This document shows, in pieces, positions 1-7,131 of a DNA stretch of 48,396 bases (its first letter is position 1; the number at the start of each line of letters is the position of its first letter). The translations under genes and the position numbers were made by a program. Location of the stretch: positions 1-48,396 of the forward strand of contig JANSYQ010000025.1 of NCBI GenBank assembly GCA_024742305.1, read 5' to 3'. The stretch is from a bacterium (GTDB lineage Bacteria; Bacteroidota; Bacteroidia; Flavobacteriales_D; Crocinitomicaceae). A model generated the notes under the pieces. It made no database searches. It had not been told where the DNA came from and saw nothing but the letters and a program-made list of their open reading frames with translations.

Positions 1-1
1 C

Positions 2-1960
2 TTGACAAAAGAAGGAAGAGAATACGTGCAAGAATCTGAAGATGCTAGTCTCAGTTCTATGCGCAAAGCCTTAAAAGAAGGAAACACACTGGGAAGCGGT
101 GAAAAAGAATTCACGTTGAAACTGGCTAGTGTTGAAACATTTAACCGACGTTTGGACGAGCGAAAGGATGAAATTCGTGAAGAAATTGCAGCAGCAGAAG
201 AAGCCGGTGAAGAAACAGATTTAAAAGTACCATCAGTTGAACCGAAATCAGTGGATGAAGTCAACTACTTCAGTGGGATTTTGAGTTTCTTGCTTCCGTT
301 AATTATCATCCTAGCCATTTGGATGTTTGTGATGCGCCGCATGACTGGTGGCGGTGGCGGTGGTGCCGGCGGACAAATCTTCAATATCGGGAAGTCCCGT
401 GCGAAAGTTTACGAGAACGGTAAAACAACAAATGTTACGTTCAAAGATGTAGCAGGACTTGAAGGAGCCAAAGAAGAAGTCGAAGAAATTGTCGCTTTCT
501 TGAAGCATCCGAAAAAATACACAGAATTAGGAGCTAAAATCCCAAAAGGAGCCCTGCTTGTAGGACCTCCGGGAACGGGTAAAACATTGTTAGCGAAAGC
601 CGTTGCAGGTGAAGCGCAAGTACCGTTCTTCTCTCTATCCGGATCGGATTTCGTAGAGATGTTCGTGGGTGTGGGAGCTTCACGTGTTCGTGATTTGTTC
701 AAACAAGCGAAAGAGAAAGCTCCGGCTATCATCTTTATTGATGAGATTGATGCTATTGGACGCGCTCGCGGTAAGAACAACAGCTTCGGATCCAATGATG
801 AACGCGAGAACACTTTGAACCAACTCTTGACAGAGATGGACGGTTTTGGTACCAACTCAGGTGTGATCATTTTGGCAGCTACTAACCGTGCAGACGTTTT
901 GGACAACGCATTGACGCGTGCTGGTCGCTTTGACCGTCAGATTTTCGTAGACATGCCCGATTTGAACGAGCGAAAAGAAATCTTCCAAGTTCACTTGAAG
1001 CCACTGAAACTGGAGGTCGATTTGGACATTGACTTCTTGGCACGACAAACACCAGGATTCTCCGGGGCAGATATTGCCAACTTATGTAACGAAGCCGCAT
1101 TGATTGCTGCACGTAAAGGAAAGAAAGCCGTTGAAAAACAAGATTTCTTGGATGCAGTGGATCGTATCATCGGTGGATTGGAGAAAAAGAACAAAATCAT
1201 CACTCCTGAGGAGAAAAAAGCGATTGCTTTCCACGAAGCGGGACACGCAACTGTTTCTTGGTTGCTACAATACGCGAATCCATTGGTGAAGGTTACTATT
1301 GTACCGCGTGGTCGTTCTTTGGGAGCTGCTTGGTACTTGCCGGAAGAGCGCAGTATCACAACAACTGAACAAATTTTGGACGACATGTGTACGGCTCTTG
1401 GAGGTCGTGCTGCAGAGCAATTAACCTTCGGGAAAATTAGCACTGGCGCCTTGAGTGACTTGGAAAAAGTAACCAAGCAAGCTTACGCGATGGTGTCCGT
1501 TTACGGATTGAACGAAAAAGTTGGAAATATTTCTTACTACGATCCGCACGGAAATCAATTTACGAAACCGTATTCTGATGAAACGGCGCACGTAATTGAT
1601 GAAGAGGTAAGCAAACTCATTGAATCGCAATACCAGCGTGCATTGGAACTTCTGAAGAAGAATCAAGGTAAATTGGAACAATTAGCCAACAAACTTCTCG
1701 AGAGTGAAGTTATCTTTAAAGAAGATTTGGTGGCCATCTTTGGAGAACGTCCTTGGGATAAAAAAGAGGAGGGCGCTCAAATTAAGAAAGCGATCAATGC
1801 TGATGAAGAAACTGTAAGAGTCCCTGAAGTGCCACGTGCAGATACAATCTCGGTGAACAAGGGAGACGAAAAAGAAGAAAAGAACGATACGAATGAAGCT
1901 GATTCAGAAGATGAAAAACCGGTGGACGGCGCTTCGGACAAAACTGATCCGGGAGCCTGA
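2..1960 (+). CDS. ftsH: ATP-dependent zinc metalloprotease FtsH (5' end outside window)
   Basis: Membrane-anchored AAA+ protease that unfolds and degrades membrane and short-lived soluble proteins as a hexamer. The frame is open to the left edge, so the first transmembrane helix and the true start lie upstream. In the visible 652 residues: part of the periplasmic domain (1-90), a transmembrane helix (about 91-112), a Gly-rich linker, Walker A GPPGTGKT at 188-195, Walker [12 protein letters not shown], a second-region-of-homology stretch ending AGRFDR, and the zinc-protease motif HEAGH at 411-415. The C-terminal 50 residues are acidic and low complexity, as is common in Bacteroidota FtsH. It is followed by a DUF2007 gene, cdsA and psd on the same strand with little or no spacing, so these are probably co-transcribed. 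The identification is secure. Confidence 0.97.
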   Translation: MTKEGREYVQESEDASLSSMRKALKEGNTLGSGEKEFTLKLASVETFNRRLDERKDEIREEIAAAEEAGEETDLKVPSVEPKSVDEVNYFSGILSFLLPLIIILAIWMFVMRRMTGGGGGGAGGQIFNIGKSRAKVYENGKTTNVTFKDVAGLEGAKEEVEEIVAFLKHPKKYTELGAKIPKGALLVGPPGTGKTLLAKAVAGEAQVPFFSLSGSDFVEMFVGVGASRVRDLFKQAKEKAPAIIFIDEIDAIGRARGKNNSFGSNDERENTLNQLLTEMDGFGTNSGVIILAATNRADVLDNALTRAGRFDRQIFVDMPDLNERKEIFQVHLKPLKLEVDLDIDFLARQTPGFSGADIANLCNEAALIAARKGKKAVEKQDFLDAVDRIIGGLEKKNKIITPEEKKAIAFHEAGHATVSWLLQYANPLVKVTIVPRGRSLGAAWYLPEERSITTTEQILDDMCTALGGRAAEQLTFGKISTGALSDLEKVTKQAYAMVSVYGLNEKVGNISYYDPHGNQFTKPYSDETAHVIDEEVSKLIESQYQRALELLKKNQGKLEQLANKLLESEVIFKEDLVAIFGERPWDKKEEGAQIKKAINADEETVRVPEVPRADTISVNKGDEKEEKNDTNEADSEDEKPVDGASDKTDPGA

Positions 1961-2156
1961 ATGGGTGACCATTTTCGAATCTCGTGATGAATACGTTGTT
2001 CGTATCAAACACATGCAACTAGTTGAAGCAGATATTCCCGCTGTGATTTTTGATCAGCGGGATTCTTCGTATCAGGCCTTCGGCTATTTATACTTGAAAG
2101 TACATCAAGAACACTTGGAGAAAGCTCACGAAATCCTAAATTTGACGCATGAATAA
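1893..2156 (+). CDS. DUF2007 family (putative signal-transducing) protein
   Basis: Small protein of about 65-87 residues. The conserved part begins at WVTIFESRDEY and runs to the stop, matching the general layout of the DUF2007 family, small proteins of unknown biochemical role often called signal-transducing. The start is uncertain: ATG 1893 overlaps ftsH by 68 bases, ATG 1911 by 50, and GTG 1965 lies just after the ftsH stop and right before the conserved core. No clear ribosome binding site decides between them. The stop overlaps the cdsA start by 8 bases, suggesting translational coupling. It has no signal peptide or membrane helix. The family assignment rests on the short core and is moderate in strength. 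Confidence 0.75.
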   Translation: MKLIQKMKNRWTALRTKLIREPEWVTIFESRDEYVVRIKHMQLVEADIPAVIFDQRDSSYQAFGYLYLKVHQEHLEKAHEILNLTHE

Positions 2157-2997
2157 TCTCGTCGTTCGATCTATCACCGGAGCACTCTTTGTTGCCGTGA
2201 TTCTAGGGTCTATCCTTTTGGACGATTTATATGCGACCGTTGTTTTCGGTGCCTTCATGGTACTGGGACTGGTGGAATTCAACAAGCTTTTTTCTTCGCA
2301 CAGAACTATTGAGATCAATTGGCAATTGGGTGCAAGCGTAGGTTTGATTATATACGTGATTGCCGTTCTTAGCTTGTATCGCCGAGTTCCCGTCGCAGCA
2401 TTTACCTTAATCGTTCCTGTCATTCTAATCATGATGCTCACGGAACTTTGGCGCGGAAAGAAAAATCCCATTCTGAACAGTACCATCCAAATTGCAGGAA
2501 TCTTCTACATCGTTCTCCCCTTCTTTCTTATCACAGAAATGAATTTCGACGATCACAACTTTAATGATGTTCGACCAACAGATGGCTTCTTTATGCCTAA
2601 AGTCGGAGGAATGTTTATGCTAATTTGGAGCAATGACACTTTTGCTTATCTAACTGGGCGCCTTATCGGTAGAACCAAGCTTTTCGAGCGCATCTCACCA
2701 AAGAAAACTTGGGAAGGAACCCTTGGTGGTGTGGTCATGACCATTTTAGTCGGCTTTTTAATCGGAACGTACTTTGACACCAATGAATCTCTCGGGTTTT
2801 GGATTGGTGCAGCATTGATCATTGCGCCGTGTGCCATCTTGGGAGATTTGTACGAATCCATGTTCAAACGATCGCTGAAAATCAAAGACTCGGGCTCCAT
2901 TCTTCCAGGACATGGAGGCATCCTTGATCGCTTCGATGCCGTGTTCTTTTCGGTTCCGTTTTTTATGGCTTGGGCATCCATTTATCCGTATCTTTGA
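2149..2997 (+). CDS. cdsA: Phosphatidate cytidylyltransferase (CDP-diglyceride synthase)
   Basis: Makes CDP-diacylglycerol from phosphatidic acid and CTP in the inner membrane, the entry step to phosphatidylserine, phosphatidylethanolamine and phosphatidylglycerol. It has 282 residues, usual for the family, with about eight hydrophobic segments. Two family signatures are visible: SPKKTWEG at residues 183-190 and the C-terminal CDS signature around 246-270 (KDSGSILPGHGG followed by DRFD). Its start overlaps the DUF2007 gene by 8 bases and psd follows 13 bases after its stop. The neighbouring psd acts two steps later in phosphatidylethanolamine synthesis, supporting a phospholipid operon. Phosphatidylserine synthase itself is not in the window. 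Confidence 0.95.
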   Translation: MNNLVVRSITGALFVAVILGSILLDDLYATVVFGAFMVLGLVEFNKLFSSHRTIEINWQLGASVGLIIYVIAVLSLYRRVPVAAFTLIVPVILIMMLTELWRGKKNPILNSTIQIAGIFYIVLPFFLITEMNFDDHNFNDVRPTDGFFMPKVGGMFMLIWSNDTFAYLTGRLIGRTKLFERISPKKTWEGTLGGVVMTILVGFLIGTYFDTNESLGFWIGAALIIAPCAILGDLYESMFKRSLKIKDSGSILPGHGGILDRFDAVFFSVPFFMAWASIYPYL

Positions 2998-3010
2998 CCA
3001 AAATTAGTCC

Positions 3011-3679
3011 ATGAAAATCCACCGCGAGGGGTACACCATCATTCTTGTTGCAGCATTGATTCTATCAGGGATTCAAGTCGGGAATTACTTCCTCTACCAA
3101 TCTCTTGAATGGCTATGGTTGTTCCTGTTGTTATCGCTCGGTGTATTGGTGATGTTTTTCCTGATTGTGCAGTTCTTTCGCATTCCTAAAAGAGATCCGA
3201 ACTTTGGACCGAACGATATTGTTTGTCCGGCAGATGGAAAAGTGGTAGTGATTGAAGAAGTTGAAGAAAGCGAGTATTTCAACGATAAACGCATTCAGAT
3301 TTCCATTTTCATGTCGCCCTTGAACGTCCATCAAAACTGTCATCCGATTTCTGGTGTTACGAAGTATGTCAAATACCATAAAGGATTGTTTTTGGTGGCT
3401 TGGCATCCGAAGAGCAGTACAGACAATGAACGAACAACGATCGTCACTGAGCACGCATGCGGACAGAAAGTGCTTTTCAGACAAATTGCGGGAGCTGTTG
3501 CCCGACGTATCTGTTATTACGTTCGAGAAGATCAAAACGTCACGGCAGCAGAGGAGTTCGGCTTTATCAAATTTGGTTCCCGCGTTGATCTATTATTGCC
3601 TCTTGATGCAAGAATTGATGTAAAGATTGGCGATATAGTTCAAGGTCGATTGACGAAAATTGGAGAGTTAAAGGCTTGA
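3011..3679 (+). CDS. psd: Phosphatidylserine decarboxylase, short form
   Basis: Converts phosphatidylserine to phosphatidylethanolamine at the membrane using a self-made pyruvoyl group. It has 222 residues, matching the short Psd/archaetidylserine-decarboxylase-like form. There are two N-terminal hydrophobic segments (about 8-30 and 33-56), then VCPADGKVV (71-79), NVHQNCHPISG (105-115) and the autocleavage site FGS at 188-190. Ser190 is the expected pyruvoyl precursor, so cleavage would give a short alpha chain beginning there. It lies 13 bases downstream of cdsA on the same strand. The intergenic stretch 3680-3890 that follows ends the operon. Confidence 0.95.
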   Translation: MKIHREGYTIILVAALILSGIQVGNYFLYQSLEWLWLFLLLSLGVLVMFFLIVQFFRIPKRDPNFGPNDIVCPADGKVVVIEEVEESEYFNDKRIQISIFMSPLNVHQNCHPISGVTKYVKYHKGLFLVAWHPKSSTDNERTTIVTEHACGQKVLFRQIAGAVARRICYYVREDQNVTAAEEFGFIKFGSRVDLLLPLDARIDVKIGDIVQGRLTKIGELKA

Positions 3680-3794
3680 ATTGTATCTATCTCCGGTTCT
3701 TAACAAATCATCATTTTATTTGTAGGCAATTTTAGGGCATTCGTCATCATTATCTCGGTGTTCGCATACAGAATACGAAAAAAAGAAGATTTCC

Positions 3795-3846
3795 AACAAT
3801 TTAATTGTTAATAACTAGCAACTAATTTATTTGCTAAACCGTTTAG
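3795..3846. promoter_or_regulatory. Two short palindromes upstream of the secreted-protein gene
   Basis: The AT-rich gap between psd and the next gene contains two perfect odd-length palindromes: AACAATTTAATTGTT at 3795-3809 and CTAAACCGTTTAG at 3834-3846. They lie 45-95 bases before the start at 3891, where an operator could sit. No recognised binding consensus matches. Short AT-rich palindromes arise by chance, so this is tentative. Confidence 0.25.
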
Positions 3847-3890
3847 TTAATAGTACTTTATTATGCATACAGAGTAACTACTAACTAATA

Positions 3891-4544
3891 ATGCTCAACT
3901 CTAACGCTAAAATATTATGTATTCTAACTTCACTTCTTCTGAGTGTTTCCACCTATGCATTTGAAGAAGAAGGAGATAGCACCGCTTCGAAAATCGAGTT
4001 CAATGAAATGGAGGCCACCTTGTCCGCGCGCATTATTCACTTTCGATGGAGTGTTGCATCCGAAGAGCTTGGCGATCATTTCTTAATTCAAAAGTCTTTG
4101 GATCAGAAAAATTGGACGCAAGTTACCAAAGTCTCATCCATCAAAAGTCATAAGGAGCAACATACCTATGAGATTTCAGAAATAGACTTTGCCGAGGGCG
4201 TGCATGAGTACTTTCGCATCCTTCGAGTGGACGCCAATGGAGAAACGACCGAAATGGACCGTGTAAACATCAATCGTCCAGTATTGACCAACATGCTGCT
4301 AATCCCAGTTCCACGCAAAGTAAACAAGGAGATGACCTTATCGTACGATTCGATGATTGCTTCTGAAGGAATGCTCACTGTTATGTCGAAGTCGGGAGAA
4401 ATAGTTGAAGAGTTTGAGGTATTGATTTCAGAGGGATACAACCGATTCAAACTCTACATTAAAAATTATGAGAAGGGCGAGTATCTAGTAACCATTCGTG
4501 ATCAATACGAAAACAAAGTTTCGAAACGATTGGTGGTGCGGTAG
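3891..4544 (+). CDS. Secreted protein with fibronectin-III-like fold and possible T9SS sorting domain
   Basis: This 217-residue protein is not assigned to a named family. It has a clear signal peptide (hydrophobic core about 8-20, cleavage after TYA). The next 100 residues have a beta-sandwich pattern resembling fibronectin type III (for example FRWSVA, HFLIQKS, YFRILRVD). The last 75 residues look like a divergent type A sorting domain of the type IX secretion system, with a PVP start, the pattern GEYLVTIRDQ, and a final KRLVVR. The usual NP motif at the domain start is not clear, so this part is an inference. The gene stands alone. Its upstream region (3680-3890) is AT-rich and contains two short perfect palindromes, 3795-3809 and 3834-3846. 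Confidence 0.6.
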   Translation: MLNSNAKILCILTSLLLSVSTYAFEEEGDSTASKIEFNEMEATLSARIIHFRWSVASEELGDHFLIQKSLDQKNWTQVTKVSSIKSHKEQHTYEISEIDFAEGVHEYFRILRVDANGETTEMDRVNINRPVLTNMLLIPVPRKVNKEMTLSYDSMIASEGMLTVMSKSGEIVEEFEVLISEGYNRFKLYIKNYEKGEYLVTIRDQYENKVSKRLVVR

Positions 4545-4567
4545 GCTTATTTCGCACAACTTTGTGC

Positions 4568-4655
4568 CCTATCACTACGCAGCTAAGAAACTAGCCGCTT
4601 CTCGAATATAGCACATTTACGGCTTGATTTGTAAGTGCTGTACGTAACTATCGCC
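4568..4655. repeat. attC-like imperfect palindrome (left end of a cassette-like element)
   Basis: The 88-base stretch just after the stop of the minus-strand membrane-protein gene can fold on itself. An inner hairpin pairs GCACATTTAC (4611-4620) with GTAAGTGC (4631-4638), with two bulged bases. An outer arm pairs TACGCA (4576-4581) with TG-TA-CGTA (4639-4646). Its outer ends, CCTATCACTACGC (4568-4580) and AACTATCGCC (4646-4655), reappear almost joined at 5078-5099 on the far side of the gene. The layout resembles a recombination site of a gene cassette, but the classical integron core GTTRRRY is not matched. Confidence 0.45.
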
Positions 4656-5076
4656 CCGCAAATAGAACATCAAAGGCAAATACAAAATATAAATCTGTTA
4701 TTACAATTGAAATCAATGTACCCAAAGAGAAAAGAACCCATCGTCCCGTTTTATTTAATCCTCTAGTCTTAAATATGTAGTGACTCATTAAGCCTAGACC
4801 CCAGCTTAAACTATATAATAGATTTGCCAATAATATGAATACGATGGCGTCCATAATTATTGTCTGTCCTCCAACAATCTTCCTCCATGGGTAATCCCAA
4901 AAATTATAAATAAGATAAACAGAAAGAGAAATTATGATAACATTGTATATAATCCTTCTCTTTTCCCACCAAATGATCATTTCTCTTCCGATAGAAACTT
5001 CAGAAGTACTTGACTCAGGGTGGTCTTTTGTATTTTGTGGTCTTTCTTTCAATTGTGATGGAGGATAGGAGCTCAA
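4648..5076 (-). CDS. Small membrane protein of unknown function in a cassette-like element
   Basis: I do not recognise the family. The protein has a short hydrophilic N-terminal part and three predicted membrane segments (about 45-61, 73-93 and 109-134 in the 142-residue reading). The long reading begins at TTG 5076. An ATG at 4980 would give 110 residues starting MIIWWEKRR, which still keeps all three helices and is an equally reasonable start. Its base composition is visibly more AT-rich than the flanking xth gene. Related short repeats flank it on both sides (4568-4655 and 5078-5099), and the reading frame ends inside the left repeat. Together these suggest a horizontally acquired single-gene cassette. 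Its function cannot be inferred. Confidence 0.6.
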   Translation of the reverse strand: MSSYPPSQLKERPQNTKDHPESSTSEVSIGREMIIWWEKRRIIYNVIIISLSVYLIYNFWDYPWRKIVGGQTIIMDAIVFILLANLLYSLSWGLGLMSHYIFKTRGLNKTGRWVLFSLGTLISIVITDLYFVFAFDVLFAGR

Positions 5077-5077
5077 T

Positions 5078-5099
5078 CCTATAACTATGCGTTATCGCC
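5078..5099. repeat. Short repeat at the right end of the cassette-like element
   Basis: CCTATAACTATGC (5078-5090) matches CCTATCACTACGC (4568-4580) at 11 of 13 bases in the same orientation. It is followed directly by GTTATCGCC (5091-5099), which resembles ACTATCGCC at 4647-4655. This site therefore looks like the two outer ends of the left repeat joined without its hairpin. It also holds the internal inverted repeat ATAAC-TATGC-GTTAT. Confidence 0.45.
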
Positions 5100-5101
5100 T
5101 A

Positions 5102-5869
5102 TTATACCAACTCTATCCCCACAGGACAGTGATCCGAACCAAAAACGTCGGTTAGGATGAAGGCATCCTTCACACGATCTTGAATCGACTCTGATACCAA
5201 AAAGTAGTCAATCCGCCAGCCTACGTTTCTGTCACGTGCACCGCCTCTATAACTCCACCACGAATACTTCTCCTCCGCATCAGGATATTTCATTCGGAAG
5301 GTATCAACCAATCCATTGGACGTGTAAGCATCCATTCCGTCGATCTCTTCTTGCATGTGTCCTGCCGACTTGTTGTAATTTGCTTTCGGTCGCGCCAAGT
5401 CGATTGACTTATGTGCCACATTAAAATCGCCACAAACGATCACAGGTTTTTCTTTCTCTAAATCTTTGAGGTACTTCAAAAAAGCAGCATCCCAATCTTG
5501 TCGATAATCCAATCGTTTTAAATCGTTTCCGGAGTTGGGCGTATACACAGTAACTAAAAAGTAGTCTTCAAACTCCAACGCGATGACACGTCCTTCTTGA
5601 TCATGCTCCTCGACTCCCATGTCATAACGCTCAGAAATAGGCTGAACCTTTGTCAAAATCCCCGTGCCGGAATATCCTTTTCGCGCCTTCGATTCATTTC
5701 CAAAGTAGTGATACTCCTCCATGTTCGCCACAACCTCTCTCGCCTGCTCCACCGTCGACTTCGTTTCTTGAAGACAAACGATATCTGCGTTCAAAGCCGC
5801 TATATCTTTATGAAAATCCTTTTTGGCAATCGCTCGAATGCCGTTCACATTGAATGAAATTATCTGCAT
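5102..5869 (-). CDS. xth: Exodeoxyribonuclease III / AP endonuclease
   Basis: Mg-dependent nuclease of the exonuclease III family that incises abasic sites and removes 3' blocks in base excision repair. It has 255 residues, usual for the family. Family motifs are complete: FNVNGIRA near the N-terminus (6-13), LQETK with the metal-binding Glu35, GDFNVAH (147-153), GWRIDYF, and the catalytic GSDHCPV (244-250). The start ATG 5869 gives the standard MQIISFNVNG opening. It is transcribed divergently from the pirin-like gene across a 73-base gap that holds a palindrome. Its 3' end abuts the cassette-like repeat at 5078-5099. Confidence 0.96.
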   Translation of the reverse strand: MQIISFNVNGIRAIAKKDFHKDIAALNADIVCLQETKSTVEQAREVVANMEEYHYFGNESKARKGYSGTGILTKVQPISERYDMGVEEHDQEGRVIALEFEDYFLVTVYTPNSGNDLKRLDYRQDWDAAFLKYLKDLEKEKPVIVCGDFNVAHKSIDLARPKANYNKSAGHMQEEIDGMDAYTSNGLVDTFRMKYPDAEEKYSWWSYRGGARDRNVGWRIDYFLVSESIQDRVKDAFILTDVFGSDHCPVGIELV

Positions 5870-5917
5870 GTTTTTGCTTTGAGATAAAAGTAAGAAATGT
5901 CATTTAAAAGTATTATA

Positions 5918-5931
5918 TTTACCATGGTAAA
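5918..5931. promoter_or_regulatory. Perfect 14-base palindrome in the xth / pirin divergent promoter region
   Basis: TTTACCATGGTAAA is a perfect palindrome 12 bases before the pirin-like start and 49 bases before the xth start. A site in such a short divergent gap is a natural operator for a dimeric repressor. I cannot name the regulator. Confidence 0.4.
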
Positions 5932-5942
5932 CATTTTTAGTC

Positions 5943-7097
5943 ATGGAAAAATCTCAAGACAATCGACGCGGCTTTTTAGGTAAGCTACTTATTGGTGGAT
6001 CATCACTAGTGGCACTACCCTTTCTAGCCAGCACTACCAAGGAGTCAACAACAGATACTAAAGAAGAAGAGGAAACAATGGAGCATCCAGTAAAAAAAGT
6101 ACGAGCACTTGGATTTCAGTGGGAAACACGCGATCCGTTTCTGTTTTGTGTGCATCACGAAGATAAATTCCCGAAAGGCAATGAAGAAATGGGACCTGAT
6201 CCCTCCTATTTACAAGGCCGTCAAATGGGACAGGATTTCCTCTTAAAAGATGGATTTCGGATGTACCACGGACAAACGGTACCAGGATTCCCGGGGCACC
6301 CGCACAGAGGATTTGAAACAATTACCGTTGTTCGAGAAGGCTTGGTAGATCATGCCGATTCTACTGGAGCCGCTGGTCGATACGGAAATGGTGATGTACA
6401 ATGGATGACTGCAGGAAAAGGTGTGCAGCACTCCGAAATGTTCCCACTGATTCATCCAGACAAAGAAAATCCGTTGGAATTGTTTCAAATTTGGTTGAAT
6501 TTGCCTAAACGAAGCAAAATGGTAGAACCATACTTCAAAATGCTATGGAGTGAGACCATTCCGATTATTGAACATAAGGAAGGCGATGTATTACAAGCAA
6601 CAATTGAAGTATTGGCAGGGAAACTAGCTGAAAATGCAGCACCAACGGCTCCACCAGATTCCTGGGCAAGTCCTGATGAAAATGAAGTCGCTATTTACAA
6701 CATCAAGCTAGAGCCAAACGGAACCTACGAATTACCTGCTGCATCGAAAGGAGTGAACCGCACATTGTATTTTTACGAAGGAAACGATCTCGTAATCAAT
6801 GAGCAATTTATTCCGAACTATCATGCGGCAGACGTTGATGAAACCCAAGCATTGACACTCCAAGCTGGTGCGGAAGTCTCTAAGGTTTTGGTGTTGCAAG
6901 GAAAACCGATTGATGAACCGGTAGTTCAACATGGTCCTTTCGTTATGAATACACGACAGGAAATACAACAAGCTTTTGAAGATTACCATTCAACGAAGTT
7001 TGGCGGATGGCCGTGGTCCCGTTATGATCAGGTACACGATAGAGATAAAGGTCGATTTGCCCTCCATTCCGATGGAACAGAAGAAGTGAAGTCGTAA
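5943..7097 (+). CDS. Pirin-family bicupin with Tat-like leader
   Basis: This 384-residue protein has the pirin double-cupin fold. The first 45 residues form an extra leader with a twin-arginine-like pattern (DNRRGFLGKLLIGGSS), then a hydrophobic stretch and a charged Glu/Thr-rich linker. The cupin metal site is intact: HPHRGFE at 119-125 and GVQHSE at 160-165 supply His119, His121, His163 and Glu165, the expected Fe ligands. Some pirins act as quercetinases and others as redox-sensing regulators; neither role can be inferred here. Export of a pirin is unusual, because most are cytoplasmic. If the leader is not used, ATG codon 46 (MEHPVKK) gives the usual cytoplasmic form. The gene is monocistronic and divergent from xth. 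Confidence 0.9.
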   Translation: MEKSQDNRRGFLGKLLIGGSSLVALPFLASTTKESTTDTKEEEETMEHPVKKVRALGFQWETRDPFLFCVHHEDKFPKGNEEMGPDPSYLQGRQMGQDFLLKDGFRMYHGQTVPGFPGHPHRGFETITVVREGLVDHADSTGAAGRYGNGDVQWMTAGKGVQHSEMFPLIHPDKENPLELFQIWLNLPKRSKMVEPYFKMLWSETIPIIEHKEGDVLQATIEVLAGKLAENAAPTAPPDSWASPDENEVAIYNIKLEPNGTYELPAASKGVNRTLYFYEGNDLVINEQFIPNYHAADVDETQALTLQAGAEVSKVLVLQGKPIDEPVVQHGPFVMNTRQEIQQAFEDYHSTKFGGWPWSRYDQVHDRDKGRFALHSDGTEEVKS

Positions 7098-7119
7098 TTT
7101 CTGAAACAATGGAAAGCAG

Positions 7120-7127
7120 TATCTTTG
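7120..7127 (+). promoter_or_regulatory. Bacteroidota-type -7 promoter element before the mutS2-like gene
   Basis: TATCTTTG matches the Bacteroidota primary-sigma -7 consensus TAnnTTTG and lies 4 bases before the ATG at 7132. Such a short distance implies a very short leader or leaderless transcript. Confidence 0.5.
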
Positions 7128-7131
7128 CGGC

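Noticed and set aside
409-906. 165-codon minus-strand frame inside ftsH
   Set aside because: It is antisense to the conserved AAA domain, rich in Ser/Ala/Pro as expected for a shadow frame, and has no motif.
991-1476. 161-codon minus-strand frame inside ftsH
   Set aside because: Antisense shadow of the protease domain.
4568-5099. Classical integron gene cassette
   Set aside because: No GTTRRRY core or matching R'' box and no integron integrase nearby. Kept only as a cassette-like element.
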